Source: Limnobacter olei (GTDB taxonomy: Bacteria > Pseudomonadota > Gammaproteobacteria > Burkholderiales > Burkholderiaceae_B). Taken from it: 64,000 nucleotides of DNA. The DNA lies in NCBI RefSeq assembly GCF_029087225.1, contig NZ_JARFJD010000004.1, positions 29,958-93,957 of the forward strand, given 5' to 3'. The position numbers and the translations under genes were made by a program. Position 1 is the stretch's first letter, and every line of letters begins with the position of its first letter. The notes below the pieces were generated by a model, which made no database searches, was not told the origin of the DNA, and worked only from the letters and a program-made list of their open reading frames with translations. Shown in pieces: positions 15,786-24,623 of this stretch.

Positions 15786-15957
15786 ATTTGATATAGAAGT
15801 GGACTTGGCCGCATTGCGAGAAGACACAACGCTGGCTGAGCTTTGCCAGCAGTTTGAACTACACCCCACCCAAATCGTTGAGTGGAAAAAGCAACTGCTG
15901 GTCAATGCGGCGGTGCATTTGGGTCACATTCCAAAGTTACGGAAGCGGTTGATCTGA
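15784..15957 (+). pseudogene. IS3-family transposase OrfA fragment
   Basis: Within a short ORF, residues FDIEVDLAALREDTTLAEL and CQQFELHPTQIVEWKKQLL match the N-terminal helix-turn-helix of IS3-type OrfA proteins (typically ...KTLAELAQQFDVHPNQITQWK...). The remainder of orfA and all of orfB are missing, and there are no terminal repeats nearby. It is a relic of an insertion sequence at the right edge of the toxin-antitoxin island. Confidence 0.75.
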
Positions 15958-16001
15958 AGCCACTGTAGTTGATTTTGCCAACCTCAAGCTTCAGACTACC
16001 A

Positions 16002-16556
16002 TTAATTTCGAAATACCTCACATAGATTAAAACTTCCGGCAGCCGCATCTTTTACAGAAAGTTTCGGCACATCTTCTAAAGGCCACTGAATTCCAATATC
16101 GGGATCATTCCAGCAAATACTTCGCTCGTGCTCCGGATACCAGTAGTCGGTCGTCTTATATAAAAAATCGGCAAAGTCGCTCAAAACCAAAAAACCATGT
16201 GCAAACCCCTTAGGGATCCAGAGCATTCGTTTATTCTCGGCTGTCAATTCAACACCAGCCCATTTGCCGAAATTCGCTGACGTTTTACGCATGTCGACAG
16301 CGACGTCGAATACGGCACCGCTAACAACCCGTACCAACTTGCCCTGAGGGTGCTTAATTTGATAATGAAGACCCCGTAAAACACCTTTTTCAGAGCGGCT
16401 ATGGTTATCTTGCACGAAATCAACATCAAAGCCTGTCGCGTCGATGAAATCACGTTGATTGAAGCTTTCAAAAAAGAAACCGCGTTCATCACCGAACACT
16501 TTCGGCTCTAACATCAACACTTCGGGCAAGCTGGTTTTAGAAACAAGGTATGGCAT
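16002..16556 (-). CDS. rfbC: dTDP-4-dehydrorhamnose 3,5-epimerase
   Basis: The 184-residue cupin has the RmlC signature: VFGDERGFFFESFNQRDF, then FVQDNHSRSEKGVLRGLHYQ, the catalytic His in GLHYQIKHPQGKLVRV, and WAGVELTAENKRMLWIPKGF with a conserved Tyr/Trp core further on. It epimerises dTDP-4-keto-6-deoxyglucose at C3 and C5 on the way to dTDP-L-rhamnose. It follows rfbA after three bases, so the two are one transcript. The partner genes rfbB and rfbD are not in this window. Confidence 0.95.
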   Translation of the reverse strand: MPYLVSKTSLPEVLMLEPKVFGDERGFFFESFNQRDFIDATGFDVDFVQDNHSRSEKGVLRGLHYQIKHPQGKLVRVVSGAVFDVAVDMRKTSANFGKWAGVELTAENKRMLWIPKGFAHGFLVLSDFADFLYKTTDYWYPEHERSICWNDPDIGIQWPLEDVPKLSVKDAAAGSFNLCEVFRN

Positions 16557-16559
16557 AGT

Positions 16560-17435
16560 TCATCTTAATAAATTCAATAAATATTGGCCGTAAACGCCTT
16601 TGGCTAGCGGAAGCGCAAGTTTGTGTAGGGCTTCAGAGTTGATCCACCCTTGTTGATAGGCAATCTCCTCAGGACATGCGACTTGCAAACCCTGCCGCTT
16701 TTGAAGTGTCGCGATGAAACTGGCAGCTTCTAGAAGGCTATCGTGTGTACCGGTGTCCAGCCAGGCAAATCCTCGGCCCATAATTTCAACGTCAAGTTCG
16801 CCCGATTTAAGGTATCGCTGATTGATGTCGGTAATCTCCAGTTCACCACGAGCCGAGGGTTTGATTTCAGCAGCAATATCGCATACCTGCTGATCATAAA
16901 AATAAAGCCCGGTTACCGCAAAATTGCTTTTGGGTTTGGCTGGTTTTTCTTCGATACTGACCGCTCTCTTTTGTAGATCAAACTCCACTACTCCATAACG
17001 CTGGGGATCATTTACGTGATAAGCAAATACACTCGCGCCATTGACTTTCGAGTTTGCACTGCGAAGTCGCTTAACAAGGTCGTGACCATAAAAGATGTTG
17101 TCTCCTAAAACTAGCGCACTTGGATTGTTATCGATGAAAGATTTTCCAATAACAAAAGCCTGTGCCAGGCCATCTGGTGAGGGTTGAACCGCGTATTGAA
17201 TATTCATACCCCACTGTTCCCCATCCCCCAACAATTCAGCAAACCGGGGGGTGTCTTGCGGAGTACTGATAACCAATACATCACGGATTCCTGCAAGCAT
17301 CAAGGTGCTCAGCGGGTAATAAATCATGGGTTTGTCGTACACTGGCATCAGTTGTTTGCTGATGGCCTGAGTAATGGGATACAAGCGAGTACCCGACCCA
17401 CCGGCAAGAACTAATCCTTTCCGATCAATGCTCAT
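16560..17435 (-). CDS. rfbA: Glucose-1-phosphate thymidylyltransferase
   Basis: The ATG at 17435 follows a GTG; AAAGG upstream supports it. The 291-residue protein opens with [20 protein letters not shown], the nucleotide-binding loop of sugar-nucleotidyltransferases, followed by [31 protein letters not shown] and the EKPAKPKS motif that are typical of RmlA. It makes dTDP-glucose from dTTP and glucose-1-phosphate. It is paired with rfbC as the dTDP-sugar half of the locus; L-rhamnose is the likely product if rfbB and rfbD exist elsewhere. Confidence 0.95.
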   Translation of the reverse strand: MSIDRKGLVLAGGSGTRLYPITQAISKQLMPVYDKPMIYYPLSTLMLAGIRDVLVISTPQDTPRFAELLGDGEQWGMNIQYAVQPSPDGLAQAFVIGKSFIDNNPSALVLGDNIFYGHDLVKRLRSANSKVNGASVFAYHVNDPQRYGVVEFDLQKRAVSIEEKPAKPKSNFAVTGLYFYDQQVCDIAAEIKPSARGELEITDINQRYLKSGELDVEIMGRGFAWLDTGTHDSLLEAASFIATLQKRQGLQVACPEEIAYQQGWINSEALHKLALPLAKGVYGQYLLNLLR

Positions 17436-17515
17436 CACGGTTACGCCTTTCTAAATTAAGCAACTATTTTCACTACAGTTTCGAGAGTAGACGATATTTG
17501 ATCCTCAACCACAAC

Positions 17516-18592
17516 CTAATCGGCTGGTTTAATTGCACGAACCGTCACAAATTCTCTCAACCCTGCATTTCGTTTGGCACGTCGCTCTGCTATTGCAATC
17601 TTTCGCGCCAAATTGCTCGGCGTATCGCAGCTAGATTGATCATTTAGTTCCCCCGCGATCTTATTACTTTCTTTAAAAAGGTAATCACACAATGGGCGAT
17701 AAGGAAGATCTTCAAGCTCAGCAAATCCAATCTTCCCGAGCAAATCGAACAAAGATGGTCGATTGAAAAGAACCAAATGCCGGGGTGGCTCCAAGCCCCG
17801 CCACGAAGGCCCAAAACTTTCATGCCCCTGAGCATCAACGTTGGGGGTTTCAATCCAAATCCAACCGTTTGGTTTTAACAAAGCATAACAATGACGCAGA
17901 GCGGCAGCCGGATCGTGCATATGTTCAATTACATGGCTCAATGTTATACCGTCAAAACTCTCAATCGCTGGATCTAACGATTCGATCGAATCTTGCCTCA
18001 CATCAATTCCATGATTGCGCGCAGCCTGTGCTGCCTTTGGGTCTGGCTCAAGACCAACCACCTCCCACCCGGCCTGAGAGGCAAGCAACAAAAAGTCGCC
18101 ATTACCGCAACCGACATCGAGTAATCTGTGCCCTCGTCCTCCGAACGGAATGCAACGCCGCTCAGCATCCAAAAGATTTCGAAATCCAGGTGAGAAATAA
18201 GCAAACACCACACCAAGTTTAGTCGAAGGATGCAGATTGGTTCCGAATCTTTTATTGCGATAGCCATTGGCCAGTGCTCGTTTCAAACGCCGCAAAAAGC
18301 CTAAATCTCGGTAGTCATTCTGCACGGACTGGGAGTGCGTAAAATAAGTGGTGTAAGCCATTCCTATGGTGGAGACCGTTGGCCTGGGATCAAGATATGC
18401 ACTGCGACAGGCCTGACATTGAAACATGTCCCACGAGCCCGGGGCGCACTTAAAAATTTTGTCAGACAAATCCTTGTGCAGCAAATGACGGCGCTCACTG
18501 GAGCAAACTGGGCAAATTTTAACCCTCTCCAAACCATCTTGAGGCCAAGTGCTAGAGCCTTGCACCGAATGCGATTCAGGGAATGTTTGCAT
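17516..18592 (-). CDS. Class I SAM-dependent methyltransferase with N-terminal zinc-ribbon
   Basis: A 358-residue protein with an N-terminal four-cysteine module (CPVCSSERRHLLHKDLS ... CQACRSAYLDPRP, about 28-72) that probably binds zinc. It is followed by a Rossmann methyltransferase domain (LLDVGCGNGDFLLLASQAGW about 156-176, acidic end of strand 2 VVGLEPDPKA, then ITLSHVIEHMHDPAAALRH). Such proteins occur in surface-polysaccharide loci and often O-methylate a sugar or cap a chain. It lies between wzx and rfbA, all on the minus strand, and is probably in that operon. The substrate is unknown. Confidence 0.85.
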   Translation of the reverse strand: MQTFPESHSVQGSSTWPQDGLERVKICPVCSSERRHLLHKDLSDKIFKCAPGSWDMFQCQACRSAYLDPRPTVSTIGMAYTTYFTHSQSVQNDYRDLGFLRRLKRALANGYRNKRFGTNLHPSTKLGVVFAYFSPGFRNLLDAERRCIPFGGRGHRLLDVGCGNGDFLLLASQAGWEVVGLEPDPKAAQAARNHGIDVRQDSIESLDPAIESFDGITLSHVIEHMHDPAAALRHCYALLKPNGWIWIETPNVDAQGHESFGPSWRGLEPPRHLVLFNRPSLFDLLGKIGFAELEDLPYRPLCDYLFKESNKIAGELNDQSSCDTPSNLARKIAIAERRAKRNAGLREFVTVRAIKPAD

Positions 18593-18624
18593 TTTCTTAA
18601 AACCTTAATCCTTCGTGCTTGAAG

Positions 18625-20112
18625 TTAAATACTATTAGCATGAGACTTTCTGATAAAAGTGCGAGCAAAAGGTACAGCAAAAGCTAGCGAACTACAAATT
18701 ACGGCAACCAATACCAACGCCCTGAAATAATGGCTTTCAATCCAGACAAGAGCGACCATGAATACTATGGTACAAATCGTGACAAATATCGTCCGCATAG
18801 CATGCGCCTTTGCCACCGGGAGGACCCTCATTACCAAGCAATTAAGCGTCAACGTGTCCATAACGACTCTAATAACCCATGCCATAGCTGCACCGACTAT
18901 GCCAAAATTTTTAAGCAACAACACCAAGCCAATTGAATAGAAAACGAACTCGACCATGTGCGCCTTTGCGGTTAAGTCAGGCCTACCCGCAGCCTGCAGT
19001 ATCACAGAAGCCGGCTGCGCGATGATATTCACCATCCATCCGATGGACAACCAGTAGAGGATGGGGACAGAAATTTCATGAAATTCACCGCCAAGCCAAA
19101 ATTCCAAAGCCTCAGGACCAAACAATACTACGCCCGATAATAGAGGCAACATCAACCAATAAAGGACTTTACTACCTTGAACGTAAAGCGCATTAAACCG
19201 CTCCATGTTGGAAACGTATGCTGAGGATACCGCAGGAAAAATAACACCAACAATTGCCTGTGAAACCATTTGCAGGCGCACTAAGATTTCGTAGGGAGTC
19301 ACGTAATACGTCACAGCCGACAAGCCAGTAATCGCACCAATGAAAAACCGATCCATGTAGGTCATCAGTGGTCCAATGATGTTAGTTACTGTAATCCATC
19401 CACCAAAACTTGTAAGTGGCTTAATAAAAAGCCTTTGGGGTCGAATGAATTTTGCAAGTGAATGTTCGGCCTTACAAGCAGCGCGATAGTAAAAAATGGC
19501 GGCCACCATACGACCGAACAGCAGAATGCCAGTGGCCCATGCAACGTCCGGCGTGAGCTGCAGGGTGAGCAGTGGCCCTAGATAGGTAAAAATCCCCAAT
19601 GGCATGCGAATCTTGGCGATGACTTTGAACTGTTGATGCGCTTCCAGAACACCAATAAAACCAGTGGTTAAAACCACCACGGGTATTCCAACGGCCAACA
19701 AATAAAATGCAATCCTGGCTTCATCATTGAGCGTATGATTCACATCCAACAACCTCTCGACCAGGATTGCATTGCAAGTTGCAATCAAGAACGATCCGAC
19801 TAAGCTGACCGCAAATAAAACCACCAAAGCGGTCCAGATTAGCGAGCCAAGGTCGGAAATTTGGCCACTTCCAAGTCTCTCGGAGACCAGTTTTGTTAGG
19901 GCTCGGCCAAGACCAAAATCGAACAGGCTAAAATAGCCAACTCCTACCCAAATAACAGCCAACAAACCAAATCGCTCACTACCCATTCCTTCGATTAGAA
20001 TCGGAATCGCGTACAACGCAACTATTAGTGGCGCAATTAGTCCAGTGAAGTTCCAGACTGCGTTTTTTGCCAATAATCGCGAGGAGGCAGGCTTATATGA
20101 GGGCCGGCTCAT
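18625..20112 (-). CDS. wzx: Wzx-type oligosaccharide flippase
   Basis: A 495-residue protein of the polysaccharide-synthase/MATE-like flippase superfamily, with about 12 to 14 membrane helices. The opening basic cluster (SRLLAKNAVWNFTGLIAPL) and the pattern of helices (for example FGLLAVIWVGVGYFSLFDFG) fit Wzx. It moves lipid-linked repeat units across the inner membrane, to be polymerised by the Wzy at 30825-32021. It is divergent from the plus-strand pair starting at 20220 with a 107-base gap that must hold two promoters. Confidence 0.88.
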   Translation of the reverse strand: MSRPSYKPASSRLLAKNAVWNFTGLIAPLIVALYAIPILIEGMGSERFGLLAVIWVGVGYFSLFDFGLGRALTKLVSERLGSGQISDLGSLIWTALVVLFAVSLVGSFLIATCNAILVERLLDVNHTLNDEARIAFYLLAVGIPVVVLTTGFIGVLEAHQQFKVIAKIRMPLGIFTYLGPLLTLQLTPDVAWATGILLFGRMVAAIFYYRAACKAEHSLAKFIRPQRLFIKPLTSFGGWITVTNIIGPLMTYMDRFFIGAITGLSAVTYYVTPYEILVRLQMVSQAIVGVIFPAVSSAYVSNMERFNALYVQGSKVLYWLMLPLLSGVVLFGPEALEFWLGGEFHEISVPILYWLSIGWMVNIIAQPASVILQAAGRPDLTAKAHMVEFVFYSIGLVLLLKNFGIVGAAMAWVIRVVMDTLTLNCLVMRVLPVAKAHAMRTIFVTICTIVFMVALVWIESHYFRALVLVAVICSSLAFAVPFARTFIRKSHANSI

Positions 20113-20219
20113 TCATGTACCGCGTGAAGCAGTGGGCATCCAGACGGATGTAATCTAAGGAGATTTACAGGTACAGTGCTAGTTCTCATAAATCACTTGG
20201 GCTAGGAAAATAATATTGT

Positions 20220-21011
20220 ATGCGAAGCGGCGACTACACCTTGATTTTGGCTAGTTACTACCCGAAAAATACTGAACGCACCAAGGCCTTCTGCCAACAA
20301 TTCCTCAACTGCAAGAAGATTGTTGTTTACAACTCCTCTGATGTACGGCTCTCTGACTTTGATAATTCTTGGACAGCGCTGCGGGGCTCAAACCACGCAG
20401 GTGAATTTTCAGCATGGCAAGAGGGCCTCGACTGGAGCCTAGAGCATTCGCAAAAACCGAAGCACGGATACATTTTTGTCAACGATACAGTGAATTCGCA
20501 CAGGAAGTTCACTCGCATTCGATTTCATTTTTTAAAAAGTTGTATCAAGCAAAATACCAAGCACGCAGTTGGTTTTACTGACGAATTACACGAAAGAGAG
20601 ACTTTTTCGATTTACGGACTGTCAGGGGATCGATGGATGAGTACGTACTGTTTCTACTTGGGCAATGAAGCCATCGAGAAGATTGATTTCAAAGTGAACA
20701 GTGAGCTGGTTCACCAACAACGGGGGGAGACAGTTGATGACTCGATTTTTCCATCGTCAATGTCCAACAATTTAAAGAAGCGTCTAGAGGAATGGCTTTT
20801 CGGCGGGGGATGGTATAAAAGTAAGCAATGTGTCGAAAACTACAGCGATGTGGCGAAATTTAAAGCCCGCGCCATTGTTAATGAAAAAATGTTGTCACTA
20901 CGTTTGTTAAACAAAGGAATTGAGATACACAGCGCCATGAATCAAGCACCGCGACTTTTTGTCAGGTTAGACAATTTTTTAGAAAAACTCCACACAAAGA
21001 AAAATGGCTAA
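20220..21011 (+). CDS. Unrecognised polysaccharide-locus protein, possible glycosyltransferase
   Basis: A 263-residue protein without signal peptide or membrane helices. Segments such as YTLILASYYPKNTERTKAF, GEFSAWQEGLDWSLEHSQ and GYIFVNDTVNSHRKF look like the nucleotide-sugar and acidic-motif parts (VNDT in place of DXD) of GT-A-like transferases in O-antigen loci, but I cannot place it in a family. It overlaps the next glycosyltransferase by eight bases, so both are translated together. Base composition is visibly more AT-rich than the flanking minus-strand genes, a sign of separate origin. Confidence 0.6.
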   Translation: MRSGDYTLILASYYPKNTERTKAFCQQFLNCKKIVVYNSSDVRLSDFDNSWTALRGSNHAGEFSAWQEGLDWSLEHSQKPKHGYIFVNDTVNSHRKFTRIRFHFLKSCIKQNTKHAVGFTDELHERETFSIYGLSGDRWMSTYCFYLGNEAIEKIDFKVNSELVHQQRGETVDDSIFPSSMSNNLKKRLEEWLFGGGWYKSKQCVENYSDVAKFKARAIVNEKMLSLRLLNKGIEIHSAMNQAPRLFVRLDNFLEKLHTKKNG

Positions 21012-22107
21012 AAGTCTTTTTTACATTTCCCCTAGTCTTGAAGACAAGAACTACGGCGGCTCCGTGGTGGCCAAATCAAACCTTGAGGCATTGTCTAGGG
21101 TGTTGCAAAGCTATTCGACCACAGCTTTATCTGTAAATAGAAACGCATCTTCAGACTGCGTGAAAGTGCCAACTACCCACAATAAAGTTGGTACGGCATT
21201 GGCAAACCTATGCCTACTTTGCGCGACATTAAGCCCTAAGGGGGCCTATTTTTTGATTAGCCGGATCAGAAAAGAACAGCCAGAACTAATTTGGCTCGAT
21301 TCGTCTTTGTTCGGCATCCTGATCCCGCTAATAAGATTTCTAAGCCGGCGAAGCAAAATTATTTGCTATTTCCACAATATTGAGACACCAATCATAAAAT
21401 ATTACGCAAAGAGACAACCCTCTTACTGGATTTCATATTTGGCAACTGCAGCCAATGAATACCTCTCAATCAAAGGGTCCGATTTACTAATTGCGATACA
21501 GCAAACAGATGAAGCAATATTGAAGAGAAGAAACTCGTCCGCCTTAACCAGTTGCATCCCCGTCTCAATCAAGGACGGCTTTAGAAACATTCAAGTGCAA
21601 CTAGCTCCTAGACATGTAGATATTCCTTATGCACTCTTTGTTGGATCTGACTTTCCACCAAATGTTGAAGCACTTGCATACTTGAATTTCAAAATTGCCC
21701 CTAGGCTTAACAATAAGAGAATTATTGCGATCGGCAACGGGATTGATAAGTATGCACATCAATTCAAGAATCTTGATGTTCGAGGAAGGGTGGACGATAT
21801 CGCTGACTTCTACACACAAGCCCAAATCGTTGTAGCCCCGATATTTTCGGGAGGAGGGATGAAAGTAAAAATTGCTGAGGCCCTAATGTTCAACAAAATG
21901 GTGCTTGCGTCAAATTTCGCAGCAGTTGGCTATGAAGATGTACCCAATAGTGTCTTAATAAGGACTGACGATGACGAGACCTTTTTAAACACCATACAGA
22001 ACTGCGACTCAAACACCGATTCAAAAGCAAGAGAATACTACCTGAGGTTATTTTCACCCTATGCAATTCAGCAAAGAATTGAACAAGCAATCAGTCGCAT
22101 AGAATAA
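21004..22107 (+). CDS. Family 4 glycosyltransferase (GT-B)
   Basis: A 367-residue GT-B protein. The C-terminal half shows the usual family 4 signature: VGSDFPPNVEALAYLNF, then VRGRVDDIADFYTQAQIVVAP and FSGGGMKVKIAEALMFNKMV with the EX7E-like end of the nucleotide-binding site. The N-terminal part contains a DSSLFGILIPLIR hydrophobic segment for membrane association. It probably adds one sugar to the lipid-linked repeat unit. It and its upstream partner are the only plus-strand genes in the 16-32 kb locus, and it converges on the large dehydratase gene with an 18-base gap. Confidence 0.85.
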   Translation: MAKSLFYISPSLEDKNYGGSVVAKSNLEALSRVLQSYSTTALSVNRNASSDCVKVPTTHNKVGTALANLCLLCATLSPKGAYFLISRIRKEQPELIWLDSSLFGILIPLIRFLSRRSKIICYFHNIETPIIKYYAKRQPSYWISYLATAANEYLSIKGSDLLIAIQQTDEAILKRRNSSALTSCIPVSIKDGFRNIQVQLAPRHVDIPYALFVGSDFPPNVEALAYLNFKIAPRLNNKRIIAIGNGIDKYAHQFKNLDVRGRVDDIADFYTQAQIVVAPIFSGGGMKVKIAEALMFNKMVLASNFAAVGYEDVPNSVLIRTDDDETFLNTIQNCDSNTDSKAREYYLRLFSPYAIQQRIEQAISRIE

Positions 22108-22125
22108 AAAAATAATTTGATTTCT

Positions 22126-24045
22126 TCAGAAGACCCAGTCCACCACTCCGCCTGCTGAATAACCCTCAACACACCGACATAGAGTTTCGGATGCCTCTCG
22201 AAGTTTTCCCTGATTCAAGAAACGAGACAATTCAAGAAGTTCGAGTTCAAATTCCCGTATAGGTAGATATGATTCTGTTCCCATCAGGATCCTCGAATGA
22301 ACTGTTTGTTTTGGTTCATTCCCAATCAACAACTCTTCATACAACTTTTCACCTGGCCGTAGCCCTGTAATCTGAATTTCAATATCGCCCTCGGGATTCG
22401 ATTCATCCTTCAAGGTGAGGCCGGATAGCTCAATCATTCGAACAGCGAGATCGTAAATTTTGATTGGCTCCCCCATATCGAGCAAAAACACATCCCCGCC
22501 CTTTGCCAAAGCGCTGGCTTGAATCACCAGCTGCGCTGCTTCGGGTATCGTCATGAAGTAACGGGTAATGTCCTGGTGAGTGAGGGTGATTGGCCCACCG
22601 TCGCGGATTTGCTGACGGAACAGCGGAACAACAGAACCCGATGAGCCAAGTACGTTTCCAAAACGCACCATAGAAAAAACGGTTGTGCTTGATGTTTCAG
22701 CTAGAGCCTGCAACGACATTTCTGCAAGGCGCTTGGTGGCACCCATGACATTGGTCGGGCGAACCGCTTTGTCGGTACTAATCAACACGAAATTTTCCGT
22801 ACTATGCTTCAAGGCCAGCTTGGCCATTGTGAAAGTGCCGAATACGTTGTTATGAATGCCTTCACTCAAGTTGTGTTCAACCAACGGCACATGCTTGTAA
22901 GCAGCAGCATGGAAGATTGTTTGCGGTTTAAATTTGGCAAGAATACTGTCCATACGGACTTCATCCCGAACTGAAGCCAGAAAGGGAATTAAGATAACCT
23001 GCCCGTGATTATTCGCTACTGGTTTCTGCTCAAGTTCTTGGTGAATTTGATACAAAGCGAATTCACTTTGCTCAACGAGTAAAAGCTGCGCTGGACCTAC
23101 TTTCAAAATTTGCCGACACAGTTCACTGCCGATAGAGCCGCCTGCGCCAGTCACCAAAACCACTTTGCCGAGAATATTTTTTGAAAGTAATTTGGGGTCA
23201 GGGCTTACCGGGTCACGCCCCAGAAGATCATCGATATCAAGTTCGCGCAGATCAGAAACACTGATTTTTCCTGCTGCTATTTCAGTAACCCGCGGCAAAG
23301 TTCGAACCGCTACTTTGCTTTTTGAAATACTGTCGAGAATTTCATTTCTACGTTTGCGACTTGCAGCATTGAATGCGAGCAATACAGTATTCACACCCAG
23401 TGTTTCAACAAGGCCTGGTAAATCTTGAGGATTAAAAATTTTTAGATCGTTGATGGTTTGCTTGTGCAGGGCTTTGTTGTCATCGATAAAACCGACAACC
23501 CGCATTTCATGGCTGTTGGCTAAAGCACCTGCCAGTTGCCTGCCTGTGGCGCCGGCACCGTAGATAAGTACGCGTGGCAAATTCGCCAACTGCAATTGAT
23601 TACGGTACAAGCCACCCAACCAAAACCGGGCAAACAGGCGAGTAAGGCCCACAAACACCATAAGCAATATTGGCTGAATAATACCCACTGTGCGCGGCAC
23701 ACCCGATACACCCATGGCGGTGAAAATAGCCGCATAAATAACGCCATAAACCGCAATCACTTTGGAGACAGTGAATATGGCAGACAAACCTGAATACCTG
23801 AATATTGCCCGATAGAAACCATTGACGATGAACAGTGGAATCGCGATTAGAAGGCTCATCCCCACAGCTGCCATTGGATTCCAGCCAAAATCAGGATTGG
23901 TCAATGAGATCCAGTAATCAAGACGCAAATAATAGGCAAGCCAAACCGTGAGAACACAGAGGCTTGCATCCACTGCCAACACGATTAGTCGCTTGGCGAC
24001 GCGGGGCAAATTAAGAACAGGACTGGCGAATTTTGAAAGAAACAT
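22126..24045 (-). CDS. WbpM/CapD-type membrane nucleotide-sugar 4,6-dehydratase
   Basis: The 639-residue protein has four N-terminal membrane helices (about 20-115), a CoA-binding-like Rossmann domain (VLIYGAGATGRQLAGAL), and a C-terminal extended SDR domain (VVLVTGAGGSIGSELCRQIL, about 295). The catalytic site reads STDKAVRPTNVMGATKR, with Met in place of the usual Tyr (MxxxK), as in WbpM and FlaA1. It dehydrates UDP-GlcNAc to the 4-keto-6-deoxy sugar. It is the last gene of the minus-strand operon, after a PglC-type transferase and an SDR reductase/epimerase, a trio typical of D-QuiNAc-initiated glycans. Confidence 0.92.
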   Translation of the reverse strand: MFLSKFASPVLNLPRVAKRLIVLAVDASLCVLTVWLAYYLRLDYWISLTNPDFGWNPMAAVGMSLLIAIPLFIVNGFYRAIFRYSGLSAIFTVSKVIAVYGVIYAAIFTAMGVSGVPRTVGIIQPILLMVFVGLTRLFARFWLGGLYRNQLQLANLPRVLIYGAGATGRQLAGALANSHEMRVVGFIDDNKALHKQTINDLKIFNPQDLPGLVETLGVNTVLLAFNAASRKRRNEILDSISKSKVAVRTLPRVTEIAAGKISVSDLRELDIDDLLGRDPVSPDPKLLSKNILGKVVLVTGAGGSIGSELCRQILKVGPAQLLLVEQSEFALYQIHQELEQKPVANNHGQVILIPFLASVRDEVRMDSILAKFKPQTIFHAAAYKHVPLVEHNLSEGIHNNVFGTFTMAKLALKHSTENFVLISTDKAVRPTNVMGATKRLAEMSLQALAETSSTTVFSMVRFGNVLGSSGSVVPLFRQQIRDGGPITLTHQDITRYFMTIPEAAQLVIQASALAKGGDVFLLDMGEPIKIYDLAVRMIELSGLTLKDESNPEGDIEIQITGLRPGEKLYEELLIGNEPKQTVHSRILMGTESYLPIREFELELLELSRFLNQGKLREASETLCRCVEGYSAGGVVDWVF

Positions 24046-24059
24046 GTTGAACGTGTGCC

Positions 24060-24623
24060 TTAGTGCGAAACACCGTCGCGTTTAATCACTTTCAGGAATG
24101 TAAGCCAAAGTATTTGAATGTCGAACAACAAACTTTGCTTTTGCAAGTATTCATAATCCAACTGTACTTTGCGGGGAATAGGTATGTCATCACGACCATT
24201 CACTTGAGCCCAACCCGTCAAACCAGGAGGAATATGGTGTACACCTTTTTCTGTGCGCAATTCAATTAAGTCGTGCTGATTAAACAACGCTGGGCGCGGG
24301 CCCACGAAACTCATATCACCTTTTAAAATGCTCCACAATTGCGGTAATTCATCCAGACTGGTTCTACGAATAAAAGAGCCAATGGGTGTTAGATGCGAAT
24401 GAGGATCACTGAGCAGATGTGTCGCAACCGCTGGCGTGCCCACGCGCATGCTGCGAAACTTCGGCATTTTAAAAATTTGGTTGTGAATGCCAACTCGATC
24501 ACTCCAGTACAAAACCGGACCTTTGGAAGTTACGCGTACCGCAAATGCAACAACGAGAATTGGCAAAGCAAGAATTGCCAACACAACCACACCCAATAAC
24601 AAGTCGAACAAACGTTTCATCAT
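24060..24623 (-). CDS. PglC/WcaJ-type initiating sugar-phosphate transferase
   Basis: A 187-residue monotopic phosphoglycosyltransferase: one re-entrant N-terminal helix ([20 protein letters not shown]), then [32 protein letters not shown] and [13 protein letters not shown], all diagnostic of the bacterial sugar transferase family. The short form without the extra N-terminal helices resembles PglC and the QuiNAc-1-P transferase WreU. It puts the first sugar-1-phosphate on undecaprenyl phosphate. Its start overlaps the upstream SDR gene stop by four bases (ATGA). This is a second initiating enzyme in the window besides 7180-8313. Confidence 0.92.
   Translation of the reverse strand: MMKRLFDLLLGVVVLAILALPILVVAFAVRVTSKGPVLYWSDRVGIHNQIFKMPKFRSMRVGTPAVATHLLSDPHSHLTPIGSFIRRTSLDELPQLWSILKGDMSFVGPRPALFNQHDLIELRTEKGVHHIPPGLTGWAQVNGRDDIPIPRKVQLDYEYLQKQSLLFDIQILWLTFLKVIKRDGVSH

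Noticed and set aside
20113-20219. JUMPstart/ops element before the O-antigen-type locus
   Set aside because: Neither the ops core GGCGGTAG nor the wider JUMPstart pattern is present in this gap.
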